Shown here one piece after another: positions 11,940 to 21,197 of a stretch of 64,000 nucleotides of DNA. The translations under genes were made by a program, and so were the position numbers. The stretch comes from Coptis chinensis (taxonomy: Eukaryota > Streptophyta > Magnoliopsida > Ranunculales > Ranunculaceae), in contig CM027382.1 in the NCBI GenBank assembly GCA_015680905.1, positions 14,853,501 to 14,917,500 of the forward strand, written 5' to 3'. The stretch's first letter is position 1. Each line of letters opens with the position of its first letter. Under the pieces are notes generated by a model. The model was not told the DNA's origin, ran no database searches, and worked only from the letters and a program-made list of their open reading frames with translations.

Positions 11940-13343
11940 TGATAAAATTTGAATAGTATTACCTACGAAATAAAGCGATGAACTCTAAACGTAAGTAAAA
12001 CTAAACTATTTAAGATGTTATTCGTTTATCAAAGTTTCCTACTCTCAAGTCTATCGAAATAGAGTGGAGTAACGAATTCGTTCCACTCCTAGTGCTCTGG
12101 CATGTAATTGTTTTCTAGTCTAATTAATCAGTCTTAAGTCAATGAGAGCTTTACGAAGGTGAATACTACGATACTTACTGAATTTGATTACTTGAATTTA
12201 AACTACGAATGCTATGGAAATATGATTGTTTTATATCTAGATAAAGGATTAGAGGGGAATTGAATCCACCTTGAATCCAACTTAATAGCCTAGCATAGAT
12301 TCTTGTATCTCGATTCTTACGTTCTTACGACAAGAAATTCGAGTCCTAATCCCTAGTGTTCATGGCATTTCTACCGAGTACTAACTAGCATGTGAGGTCG
12401 TCCTCCCATTCTCATGGCGAGTCACGACCTTCTAGATTGTAATAGATTCTACAATGCTTCTACACTATACCACCAAGTTTTCATCAAGGCTTCATAAACC
12501 CCTCTAATGGAGGTTTTAGCCTTGAATCATTCTGCAATCGTTCCCATATGAATCTAAACTACACATATTATCAAGATTCGATATAGTCTAATTTAAACTA
12601 AACAATGATTAAATTCTGATTAACAACTAAGAGATGGTAACCAATCAACAATTAAAACTAGATCTAATAGATTGAAATAACACAATTCGAAATTGATAAA
12701 ATAACTATTTTATTTATCTAATCAATCAAGAACAATGATTCAAAGACTTAATCTAAAACAAGAATTGAAAATGGAACTAAAACTTAATTTAATTAATGAA
12801 AACAGATCTAGAATTATCTATATTATTTTAGGTCTAACTAGCTACCATTAACAAAGAGCTAAGCTTTTTTTTTATACATTCAGATCCAAAATCGTGCATG
12901 GGCTTGGAGCCATGTTTTGGGCCGAGAATCAGCCCCAAACCCAATTCTTTTCAAATCAAAAGGGCTCTTTCAGCTGCAGTTGGCTTCCACAGACTTTTCG
13001 TCCACTTCTGCTCCTCTGATTGGGTCAAGGCTTGGACCATTGGAAAGCTCTTTCCGAGCCGGTCGTTTTGACATAAAGTAGGCCCCATTCGAGGTCTGAG
13101 TCCAAAGATACGCCCTCGAAAGTTCTCGACTTTTGAGTCTTTGTTTTACGCCCGCGTTGACTTTGACTTTTCAGCCTTGACCGGGCTTTAGAAAGGCTTT
13201 GTCTTTTTGAATCTTGGCCTTTAATCATAGAACTCCTTAGCAACCAACCATTGCTCCTTTATTTCGCTAAAGTGGCACATTTCTGCACATAATGGACTTT
13301 GCAACTTCGAAATGCATAAAAACACGTAAATCAGTGCTAACTC
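11940..13343 (-). repeat. 5' LTR of the Athila element, 5' truncated
   Basis: On the plus strand this begins TGATAA at 11940, so the LTR ends TTATCA in its own direction, next to the primer site. It is the reverse complement of the solo LTR at 13749-15290, matching from the TGATAA end through ACCTACGAAATAAAGCGATG to AAGAGTTAGCACTGATTTACG at 13343. The first 70-odd bases of the intact LTR are missing at the right edge, where copia gag sequence starts directly. A TATA-like box (minus, 12866-12875) precedes the matching promoter zone. Confidence 0.87.
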
Positions 13344-13748
13344 TTAAAAGAGGCCCTTGAACTTATTAGGCACACTCCTTTCGCCTTGATTAGATTCATC
13401 TTGGCACTTCCTCTTTCCCTTAGAACTTAAGCCTTCCACAATATTGGCCTTTGCCACCATGAGATCCTTACCCTTCTTCTCAAATAGACGGTTATCTTCC
13501 TTTATCCTTAAACAGACGATTAGTTCTTCAAGGTTCATCTCTTTGCGTTTATGCTTGAGATAGTTCTTAAAATCCTTCCAAGATGGCGGTAACTTCTCCA
13601 CCATAGCAGCTACTTGGAATGATTCACTCATACTCATTCCTTCAGCAATAACATCACGTAGGATTACTTGAAGTTCTTGAACTTGGCTTATGACAGTATT
13701 AGAATCTATCATTTTGAAATCAATAAATCTGCCAACTATGAAGTTCTT
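13344..13748 (-). pseudogene. Copia 1 gag, C-terminal part
   Basis: Continues the gag begun at 15690 after the solo LTR. In frame upstream of the Met at 13712 it reads NFIVGRFIDFK, then MIDSNTVISQVQELQVIL, FQVAAMVEKLPPSWKDFKNY, KHKRKEMNLEELIVCLRIKE. This is the copia gag (UBN2-type) core. It ends NKFKG at 13344 where the truncated Athila LTR begins, just before the zinc knuckle expected in the family. Confidence 0.88.
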
Positions 13749-15295
13749 TGATAAGAGCCCAAAACTGTAGTTTTAACCCTTTAACAGTCATACTATTAGA
13801 CCAATTATGTGAGTAATAATTAAGAGTTAACACTGATTACGTGTTTTTATGCATTTCAGGTTTCAAAGTCCATTATGTGCAGAAATGTGCCACTTTAGCG
13901 AGATAAAGGAGCAAAGGTCGGTTACTAAGGAGTTCCGTGATTAAAGGCCAAGTTTCGAGAAGACAAAGCCTTTCTAAAAGCCCGGTCAAAAGCTGAAAAG
14001 TCGACGCTGGCAAAACAAAGACACAAAGTCGTGAGAACTTCCAAAGGACATATCTTTGGACTCAGACCTCAGAATGGGGCCTACCTTATGTCAAAACGAC
14101 TGGCTCGGAAAGAGCTTTCCAATGGTCTAACCCTTGACCCAATCAGAGAAGCAAAAGTGGACGGAAAGTCTGTTGAAGCCAACTGCAGCTGAAGAGGCCT
14201 TTTTGGACTGAAAGATTTGGGTTTTGGGCCTGATTCTCTGGCCCAAAATATGGCTCCAAGCCCATGCACGATTTTTGGATCTGAATGTATAAAAACAAAA
14301 GCTTAGCTCTTTGTTAATGGTAGATCTTTTAGTAGAGAATAGTAGATTTTTAGGTTAGAAAATAAAAGTAGCTTAGAATAGAAAGTAGACATTAAAATAG
14401 CTTCTAGATCTAGTTTTATTTAATTGTTTTTGATTAAGTGTAGTTTCAAATCCAATTATTGTATTAGATTAAATCTTGGAATCTTTTTCTTCATTTTGAT
14501 TAGGTCAATAAAGTAGTATTTCTATCAACTTCAATTTTTGTCATTTCCATTTCTAGATCCAATTTCAATTCCTGTCCTTATTGCATTTTAGTCATTAAAT
14601 TAGATTTTATTATTGTTTAATTAAGTAAATTTCAATTCTTTATATCATGTTTAGTTTAAATTTAATCGAAATGATTACGTAATGATGATTCTCGCTAAAC
14701 CTCCATTAGAGGGGGTTGAGAAGCCTTGATGAAATCTTGATTCCGATTAACGTAGATTCGTCGTAATTTCCTTTCCACTCTAGAAACGTTTAGTTCACCA
14801 TGAGAATGGGTTTAATCGTTCACATGCTAGTTATTAATTGGTAGAAATGCCATGTGTAATTAGGGATTAGGAAGAACCAATTGTTCTCAAGCGCTTCAAT
14901 TCGATTACGACGATTTATAGTTAATGGGATTAAGTCGAGTTAAGGTGGAATCAATTCCCCTCTAACTCCTTAATTATCATCGAATAAACGTAGCATTCCC
15001 TTAGTTATTCCCATCATCGACTAGTTGCATTTCGTGGGTAGTTGCATCGTAGTCTAGTTGCCTTTTTCGTAAATCTCTCATTAGACTTTAAGTAGAGAGT
15101 ACGAACACGTGAGAACACATCATACGGAAGGACTAGGAGTGGAACGAATCACTCTACTCCACTATATCTCATAGACTTGAGAGTAGAATCTTTGATAAAA
15201 CATAGACCCATAAGTTTAAGTTTAGTTTTACTTGCGTTTAGAGTTCATCGCTTTATTTCGTAGGTAAGACTATTCATTTTATCATTATCATTCTT
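13744..15295 (+). mobile_element. Solo Athila LTR with 5-bp target duplication
   Basis: The LTR spans 13749-15290 (1542 bp). It begins TGATAAGAGC and ends CATTATCA, giving perfect 6-bp terminal inverted repeats (TGATAA/TTATCA). It is flanked by TTCTT at 13744-13748 and 15291-15295. Removing the LTR and one TTCTT restores the copia gag frame (TGMK then KNFIVG), which proves the insertion point. It has a TATA-like box (TATAAAAA, 14288-14295). It is the same family as, and inverted relative to, the LTR at 11940-13343. It arose by insertion of a full element followed by LTR-LTR recombination. Confidence 0.95.
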
Positions 15296-15764
15296 CATGC
15301 CAGTATCTTCACTCTTGTATTTCTTATCCAAAGAATCCCAAAGTTCCTTAGCCGTCTTAAACAAACTATACACATTGTATATATAATGATTCAGCCAACC
15401 CGCTAAGGACATAATTTCTACACAAGAAATCAGCATGAAACTAATCATCCTTAGCCAAAACCTTCTCCTTGTCGGTTTCATCAGGGCATACATTAGGAGC
15501 TTTATCCCATAGAAACCTTGCCAAGTTAAGGGTGGTCAGATAGAAGAGCATTTTCTGTTGCCAGCGCTTGAAATCAGTTCCATTGAACTTTTCAGGCTTC
15601 TCCCCATGAGGAACATAATGGAGAACAGCAATAGGTACTGCAACATGAACAACATCATGGATAGCAGTAGTAACTGGTGGTGTTGTCATTTCTTTTATAG
15701 AAATACACCTTGTTAAAAAACCAAAAAAAAAAAAAAAAAAAAAAAAAAAAACACACAGAAACAA
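15296..15764 (-). pseudogene. Copia 1 gag, N-terminal part
   Basis: The likely start is the Met at about 15690 (MTTPPVTTAIHDVV). It is followed by PEKFNGTDFKRWQQKMLFYL, TTLNLARFLWD and, after a frame change near 15445, NVYSLFKTAKELWDSLDKKY and KSEDTGMK, where the solo LTR interrupts. These are the N-terminal copia gag motifs. The longer upstream reading (15764) runs through a poly-A tract and is not real coding sequence. Confidence 0.88.
15720..15752. repeat. Homopolymer A tract in the copia 1 leader
   Basis: About 30 A residues with one interrupting C-rich start, a T tract in the element's own direction, 30 bases upstream of the gag start. Simple-sequence expansion; no coding value. Confidence 0.8.
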
Positions 15765-15810
15765 ATTATGTTTGGTAAAGAAGAAGAAGATAGAGAAATC
15801 AGTCTTAAGT

Positions 15811-16623
15811 TGTTAGGAATATACAACTTAAATGTACTTACTCTTTACCAATCACCAAACAATACAAACATTTTGTCTTGTAAGTGTCCTGTACTTCTTT
15901 GTTAAATCTGAGCCTATTGTAGAAACACTATGTCCTTAAGACAGATTTTCCCCCATCACGGTGCTTGAAGGTTGATGGGAAACTGTCTCCCAAGATAGAA
16001 CGAATTTCCTTCTATAGAAAGCTAACACTTCAATTCTACAGAATCAGCGAACACAACATAGTATTTGACTAAGAATAGAAGGAGAAGAGAAAGATCAGAA
16101 ATGTGTGATCTGGTGTGTCTTTCTCTCCAAATTCGTCCACTATTTATAGGTGAGTAGTGCCTTTTCGAAACAGCACAGTGACTCTTGGAAAAAGTTAAAC
16201 AACTCTTTGAAAAGTCACATGTTTCAAAATGACGCACCATTTTGGCATTAATCACTATTTCGAAAGGTCGCACTTATTTGGCATAATGCACTATTTCGAA
16301 CAAGTGCACCCTTTCGGAAAGGTGTATCTCACTTTACTGTTTCAAGAGAAACTAACTAGCCTGTTGGACCCAATTCGGATTGGGCCTTATTAAGAAATAA
16401 GAAAACTGGTAGTCCAAAAAGAATGTACACACTAACCAAGCCCAAGCCCAGACCGAAAACCAAGTCAGACGGCGGCGGCGCGCGTGTGTGTTTTTCATTG
16501 ACCTTGACTATGTTCGGCTCCACGAAAAATTAGTGGTACCCCTTGGGGCCCAACCTAAGTAGCCACAATTAGGCCTTATCTACTTAACAACTCTTTGGTT
16601 TTCTTCCCATATGGGACTAAGTG
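15811..16623 (-). repeat. Copia 1 5' LTR, 3' part
   Basis: On the plus strand the LTR begins TGTTAGGAATATACAAC at 15811 and, after skipping the insertion at 16624-19061, ends ...TTTTTCTAACA at 19216, so TGTTAG and CTAACA are its ends. A minus-strand TATA-like box (CTATAAATAG, about 16138-16147) marks its promoter. Combined length without the insertion is about 968 bp. It ends here in AAGTG, the duplicated target of the inserted element. Confidence 0.8.
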
Positions 16624-19056
16624 TGTCACACCCCGAATTTTGGTAATTCAGATAATATAAATAATATCCTACTCCTCGATATCCGAGATGTGACAACAAC
16701 CTCAAAACCCAATCTATTTCATAACCCTAATGAATAATAACACATGCGGAAAATCTAAATAATAGAAATACTCAAAACACTTAACTCATCATTATGAAAA
16801 CTTGTGATCAAAATTAGGTTACAAACTTCTTCACTTAACAATTCGGAAAATAAATTAAAGCATATGTCCCTAACAAATTCCACTACATCTCTGAGGAAAA
16901 TGAAATGACATCTTATTAAAAATAAATGCTAACATCAATCACGAGCAGAGTGGGTCCTTTCTGCAAGAATAATTAGTTTAACCTACTCTCCTGCAAAGCA
17001 ATTTGTAATAATCATATCATAAAACGAAACTTAACTTGTAAGTCTTAAATCACTAACCACACCGGAGGAAAGTATCATATCAGTAACATTTATCAAGTGT
17101 CCCTAATAACACGTCGTCTCTATGTTTTACCTAGTTTCCCTAGCTACCACAATCGCTTCCCTATGCCGAACATGTACATCCACATGCCTCCCCTCACATA
17201 ATGAACCACTCTGTGCGTAGTTACCCTAAGCGGGATATCGCATACCAGGTAACCCCCACACGAACGCCATTATGTGGGTATTGCCACTATTCAGCATAAA
17301 ATATCGTGCATCTCGTTCTAATTTTGCGAACGAGATAATCAAGCCACTATTCAGCTATGATTGCCCTACACATGGGTCAATCAACATCTTATACACCCTA
17401 TACAAGGGCCAATCATATTATGTACGCCTTACACAAAGGATGAGTTGTGGTAGCTAGGTTCTAGGATTTTCGTTACGTAATTTATTCAAATTTATGTCTG
17501 TCTCTTAAAATTTCCAATCTAGTCACGTGTCACAAAATTTCACAATATCAACGTCAAATCTTTCTTAGATAATGACAAACCAGTTTATATAGGCTTCCAT
17601 AACATTATACCATGGGATTAGTCCATAAAAATCAATATAACAATGTAACATAATAAACAGTCAACACTCAATGGTCAACAGTTTGGTATTCATCCAAACA
17701 GGTCTTATCGCAAACCCGTAGGTAAAACTCTTCAACCCATGGTCCTAATCTAACTAACCAAAACACAACCCAAAACCAAGGCCCAAGCCTTTATAACATG
17801 GCCCCCCAAAAGTCTAAATAGATTTAAATGACTCAACTTGACCCATTTTAAATCATGTGAGCCCAGCTCAAACAAAAAATAGAATCGGCCCAAAGAAACA
17901 AAACTGGTGTGGTCCTGCCCAAAGTAACAAAACTGGTGTGGTCCGGCCCAAAGAAACAACACTGCTATGGTCCGACCCAACCAAAATAGAAACCAAAACA
18001 AAGAATCAGGAGCACTGGATACCGATCTCCTTCACCCTCACCAGCGCGAATCCCGGCCACCACCAGCTCTCCTCTTCCTCCCCTTTCAACCCAGTGGTTT
18101 TGGTCCTGGAGAAAAACCCTACTACTTTAACAAACACAAAACTCCAATACCTAAACTTCGAAATCACTCCCAACCATAGATTCGACCGCCATTAACGCCT
18201 CCTTCCAGCTTTTCAACAACACTCAAACCCCCCACCACCACCAATCCTTAATCAACCAACACATAATACAAAATAACAGTTCAAAATAAAATATCAACAC
18301 CACCACAGTTCAAAAGTATAAAGGATAGGACGATGTTTGGGGATCACGCCTCCATGAACAATCACGTAAGAGTTTTCCAGTCCTAAAATCTAACCGGTTT
18401 TAACAATAACAAGCAGAATAATCACAGAAGAGAAAGAGCATAAAAAAATAAGCGGAAACATTGTACTACAGTAAAACTGTTATCTCTGTATAGACGAGAA
18501 AAAAATAGAAAACTAAACTACTCACCTCTCTGTTATCGCGAAAAAGAATATAGAAGAAAATTATGCGAGAAAACAGATTCCCAAGCTAGCTCGCACAATC
18601 CGCCCTGTCTCTCTCTGTCCTTCTTTGTTTTAGCTTGTGTGTGTTGTTTGTGTTTTAAGAAAAACCTACTTTCTCCGGAGACCATTCTAAAGAATTTACC
18701 TACCATATATTTTGTTTAACTTCCGATTTTACTAAATATCCCTATTCATAACTATGGAATATTATTTTCTATTAAAAGTAGTATATCTATTATGTTCCTT
18801 ATGTTAATATCTTGTTTCCTCTTTTATTTGAAACTTTCCGGATATTAAAGATAATCTATACACAACATTCAAAATTCAAAATACTAGTTTCCTATAGTAA
18901 TATTTTTCGAAATTACTATTTAGTCTTCCCTCCTTTCTCTTTCTATCAAAAGTCAAACCCACATTTTACTAGCACGTTGACCAGAAAAATAAATATCAAA
19001 TACATAAATACTAAATATTGTTACGAAATAATGTAAAAATAAATAGGGGTCTTACA
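16624..19056 (+). mobile_element. LTR-like element (solo LTR) with AAGTG duplication
   Basis: Begins TGTCACACCCCGAATTTT and ends ATAGGGGTCTTACA, the TG...CA ends of an LTR. It is flanked by AAGTG at 16619-16623 and 19057-19061. It carries no retroelement protein, so a 2433-bp solo LTR or a non-coding terminal-repeat element is the best reading. Interior open frames (for example 17750-18001 minus and 17857-18195 plus) arise from a short tandem repeat and are not genes. A related head, TGTCACACCCGAATTTT, occurs in the opposite direction at 38465. Confidence 0.85.
17887..17976 (+). repeat. Three copies of a 30-bp tandem repeat
   Basis: Units share the core GCCCAAAG.AACAAAACTGG followed by TGTGGTCC. 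They lie inside the LTR-like element and create spurious ORFs on both strands. Confidence 0.8.
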
Positions 19057-19061
19057 AAGTG

Positions 19062-19216
19062 TTTTTCACACTTTCTCACATTCATTTCTCTATAATTTCA
19101 TCTCAAGTGGGGTTTGGGAGACAAATTCCTCATTCATTTCTCAATGGATTTGAGTAATTCCAAGTTCAATGTGTTCACTATACTTTGAACTTTCAATTAC
19201 AACAATTTTTCTAACA
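19062..19216 (-). repeat. Copia 1 5' LTR, 5' part
   Basis: Continuation of the copia LTR after the inserted element. It ends TTTTTCTAACA on the plus strand, so the LTR starts TGTTAGAAAAA in its own direction. The next five bases outward, GTCAG, should be its target duplication; the other copy is expected left of the window. Confidence 0.75.
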
Positions 19217-19540
19217 GTCAGTGCATACCAAGCATCACAAAGAAAATGGTATGCACAAGTGTCAGTGCATACTAAACATCACAAAGAAAATGGTATGTAC
19301 AAGTGTCAATGCATACCACCTCTTGGTATGCGAGGTATGCACAGATGACAATGCATACCAAACATTACAAAGAAAATGGTATGTACAAGTGTCAGTGCAT
19401 ACCACCTCTTGGTATACGAGGTATGCACAAACGTCAGTGCATACCAAATATCACAAAGAAAATGGTATGCACAAGTGTCAGTGCATACCACCTCTTAGTA
19501 TGCAAGGTATGCACAGACGTCAGTGCATACCAAACATAGA
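19217..19540. repeat. Minisatellite of about 85-90 bp units
   Basis: About 3.5 units. Each has two halves: one reads CAGTGCATACC then AAACATCACAAAGAAAATGG, the other CAGTGCATACCACCTCTTGG followed by an inverted echo, TATGCGAGGTATGCACAGA. GCATACC and GGTATGC alternate, so each unit holds several short inverted repeats. Units lack stops in most frames, giving ORFs of 60-108 codons on both strands that are repeat artefacts. Confidence 0.9.
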
Positions 19541-19960
19541 ATGGTAAAATTGGAAAGAGCAAAAAAATTAAAAAAAAAAATCAAGTCTGTCCTTATTAAT
19601 AATTAAAATGTGAAATTTGGTTTTTATAGTAGTTCTAAACTAAAAGATGTCCTTATCAATGGTTTCAAAACCCAGCTATCGTAGACTATCTTCATGCATA
19701 TATTTTATTTAGTTGCGGCATCTTCTCAATCTTCTGGAGGACATAGTAACACCCTGCTCCACTCACGCCCCACTGCTATGCAGTATTACAGTTATACTAG
19801 TAGCTCAGATTGTTTACGCGGCCTTCTTTTTATGAACCCAGGGTTGGCATACCTCTCAATCTGATATAAGAGTCTAAACTCTAAAGTCCCTAGATTCTTT
19901 CCTGGCGAGTCATTTTGCCTTGATGAAATCACTTTAAGACCCCAAAGTGTGTTGCTTGTA
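19541..19960. other. Intergenic, no gene seen
   Basis: AT-rich sequence with short poly-A near 19560-19580 and no recognisable coding or RNA feature. Confidence 0.6.
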
Positions 19961-20469
19961 TTTTGTTAAGGGTCTTTTTGTAGTACGTCACACTATATTA
20001 GTGCGCTTTTGAGTTTAGTCACACGAAGTTCAAAATTTTGATTTTAGTCATACTCCGTTAACAAGTCTGTCTCAAACCGTTAGTTAACGTATTTGATAGG
20101 TTTGACCATACGTTGACCGTATTTCAAGATGTTTTAAGGGCTAATTTTTTGTAGATAAGATGTTCTCACCATGGATATGATCTCCACAAAAAATTGGGTC
20201 CTTTGAACATTTCTAAGTTTGCCAAAAAAAATTTACAAAATCGATATTTCTGAACCGTTGATAAAAATTCATAGGTCGAGAGCAATCTTTCTCATGGTTA
20301 AGAGTTTTCAAATGAGTTGAATTTTTGTGGAGATCATATCTACAAGGAATCAAGGCTTAATTCATATTTTTAAGGGGTATTGTATAAAAAGTGTTGTAAA
20401 CATAACTTACCCCTATACGGTCATTTCTAAATTATAACCTACCCCTATACGGTCATTTATAAAAAGTGT

Positions 20470-20502
<33 letters not shown>

Positions 20503-20875
20503 TTTTTTTTTTTTTTTAAATTAATGAACCAAATACGGTCATTTCTAAAAAAAATTAACCAAATATAATGAACTAAATACGGTCATTTCTAAAATAAAAT
20601 AAAATATATATTGTAGAAATTAAAATTAAAAAATATATATATATTGTAGAAATTATTATTTTTTTAATTTCTTATGATGGATTAGTTCATTTCTAAAAAA
20701 AATTAAATATATATATAGTCAACATACGGTCCAATCTAGTCAAATACGTTGACTAACGGCTTCAGACAGACTTGTTAACGGAGTGTGACTAAAATCAAAA
20801 TTTTAAACTTCGTGTGACTAAACTCAAAAGCGCACTAATATAGTGTGACGTACTACAAAAAAACCCTTTTGCTAA
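19961..20875. mobile_element. Mutator-type MITE, 897 bp, with 9-bp duplication
   Basis: The element runs 19970-20866. Its ends, GGGTCTTTTTGTAGTACGTC and (reverse complement of the right end) GGGTTTTTTTGTAGTACGTC, continue as inverted repeats of about 150 bp. The 9-bp flanks are TTTTGTTAA (19961-19969) and TTTTGCTAA (20867-20875), one mismatch. The 9-bp target and long TIRs point to the Mutator superfamily. The centre is AT-rich with a TA microsatellite (about 20468-20494) and several copies of TACGGTCATTTCTAAA. No ORF, so it is non-autonomous. Confidence 0.9.
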
Positions 20876-21197
20876 TCACTCAGAAATGAACAAAATGTAA
20901 TCAACGTAAAAACTCTCCATCAACATGTTTTTATTTTTGTTTTCTATTTTCTTGAAATTTAGAAACACTACCCACGCGTCCCTAAAATTATACTACCACT
21001 CTCCCACTTTTCTCTACTTCCTGAAATATATTAGAAACACCCTTCTAAGTTTCTTGCCAAAACGTGGATCAAAGACAAATTGTTGACATTGTTGCCATTT
21101 TCAGTTACGCCTTGAGTCCATACCTTCAAACAATACTAATAGGGAGAAGATAGAGATGTTTTATCCAATGTAATGTAAAACAAAACAACGGTTTCCC

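Larger units (their letters stand above)
1..13343 (-). mobile_element. Athila-lineage Ty3/gypsy retrotransposon, 3' end outside window
   Basis: A large minus-strand LTR retrotransposon. Reading leftwards from 13343 it shows a 5' LTR (13343-11940), a primer-binding site, a leader, gag, protease, reverse transcriptase, RNase H and integrase in gypsy order, and then about 5.9 kb of further sequence with weak coding traces. The tRNA-Asp type primer site, the gag motif HPNFSWRNN and the long region 3' of integrase are the marks of the Athila lineage. Every protein domain has frameshifts or stops, and the protease active-site motif is lost, so the copy is dead. No copy of the LTR was found between 1 and 5900, so the 3' LTR should lie left of the window. 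The element interrupts a copia gag gene at about 13343. Confidence 0.88.
13344..19216 (-). mobile_element. Copia element 1, nested and interrupted
   Basis: A Ty1/copia element on the minus strand with 5' LTR at 19216-15811, leader, and gag from 15690 leftwards. Gag is split by a solo Athila LTR (13749-15290) and cut at about 13343 by the full Athila element; the rest should lie beyond that element, left of the window. Its LTR is split by another LTR-like element at 16624-19056. No protease, integrase or RT of this copy is inside the window. The right flank at 19217 is the minisatellite. Confidence 0.85.

Noticed and set aside
17750..18195. Overlapping ORFs with repeated Trp/Gly or Gln/Asn patterns
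   Set aside because: They follow a 30-bp tandem repeat inside a non-coding LTR-like element.
19217..19540. CRISPR-like array
   Set aside because: Repeats are contiguous and imperfect with no unique spacers, and the genome is a plant's.
19221..19547. ORFs of 60-108 codons on both strands
   Set aside because: They are produced by the minisatellite, whose units lack stops. The peptide is itself a repeat and has no domain.
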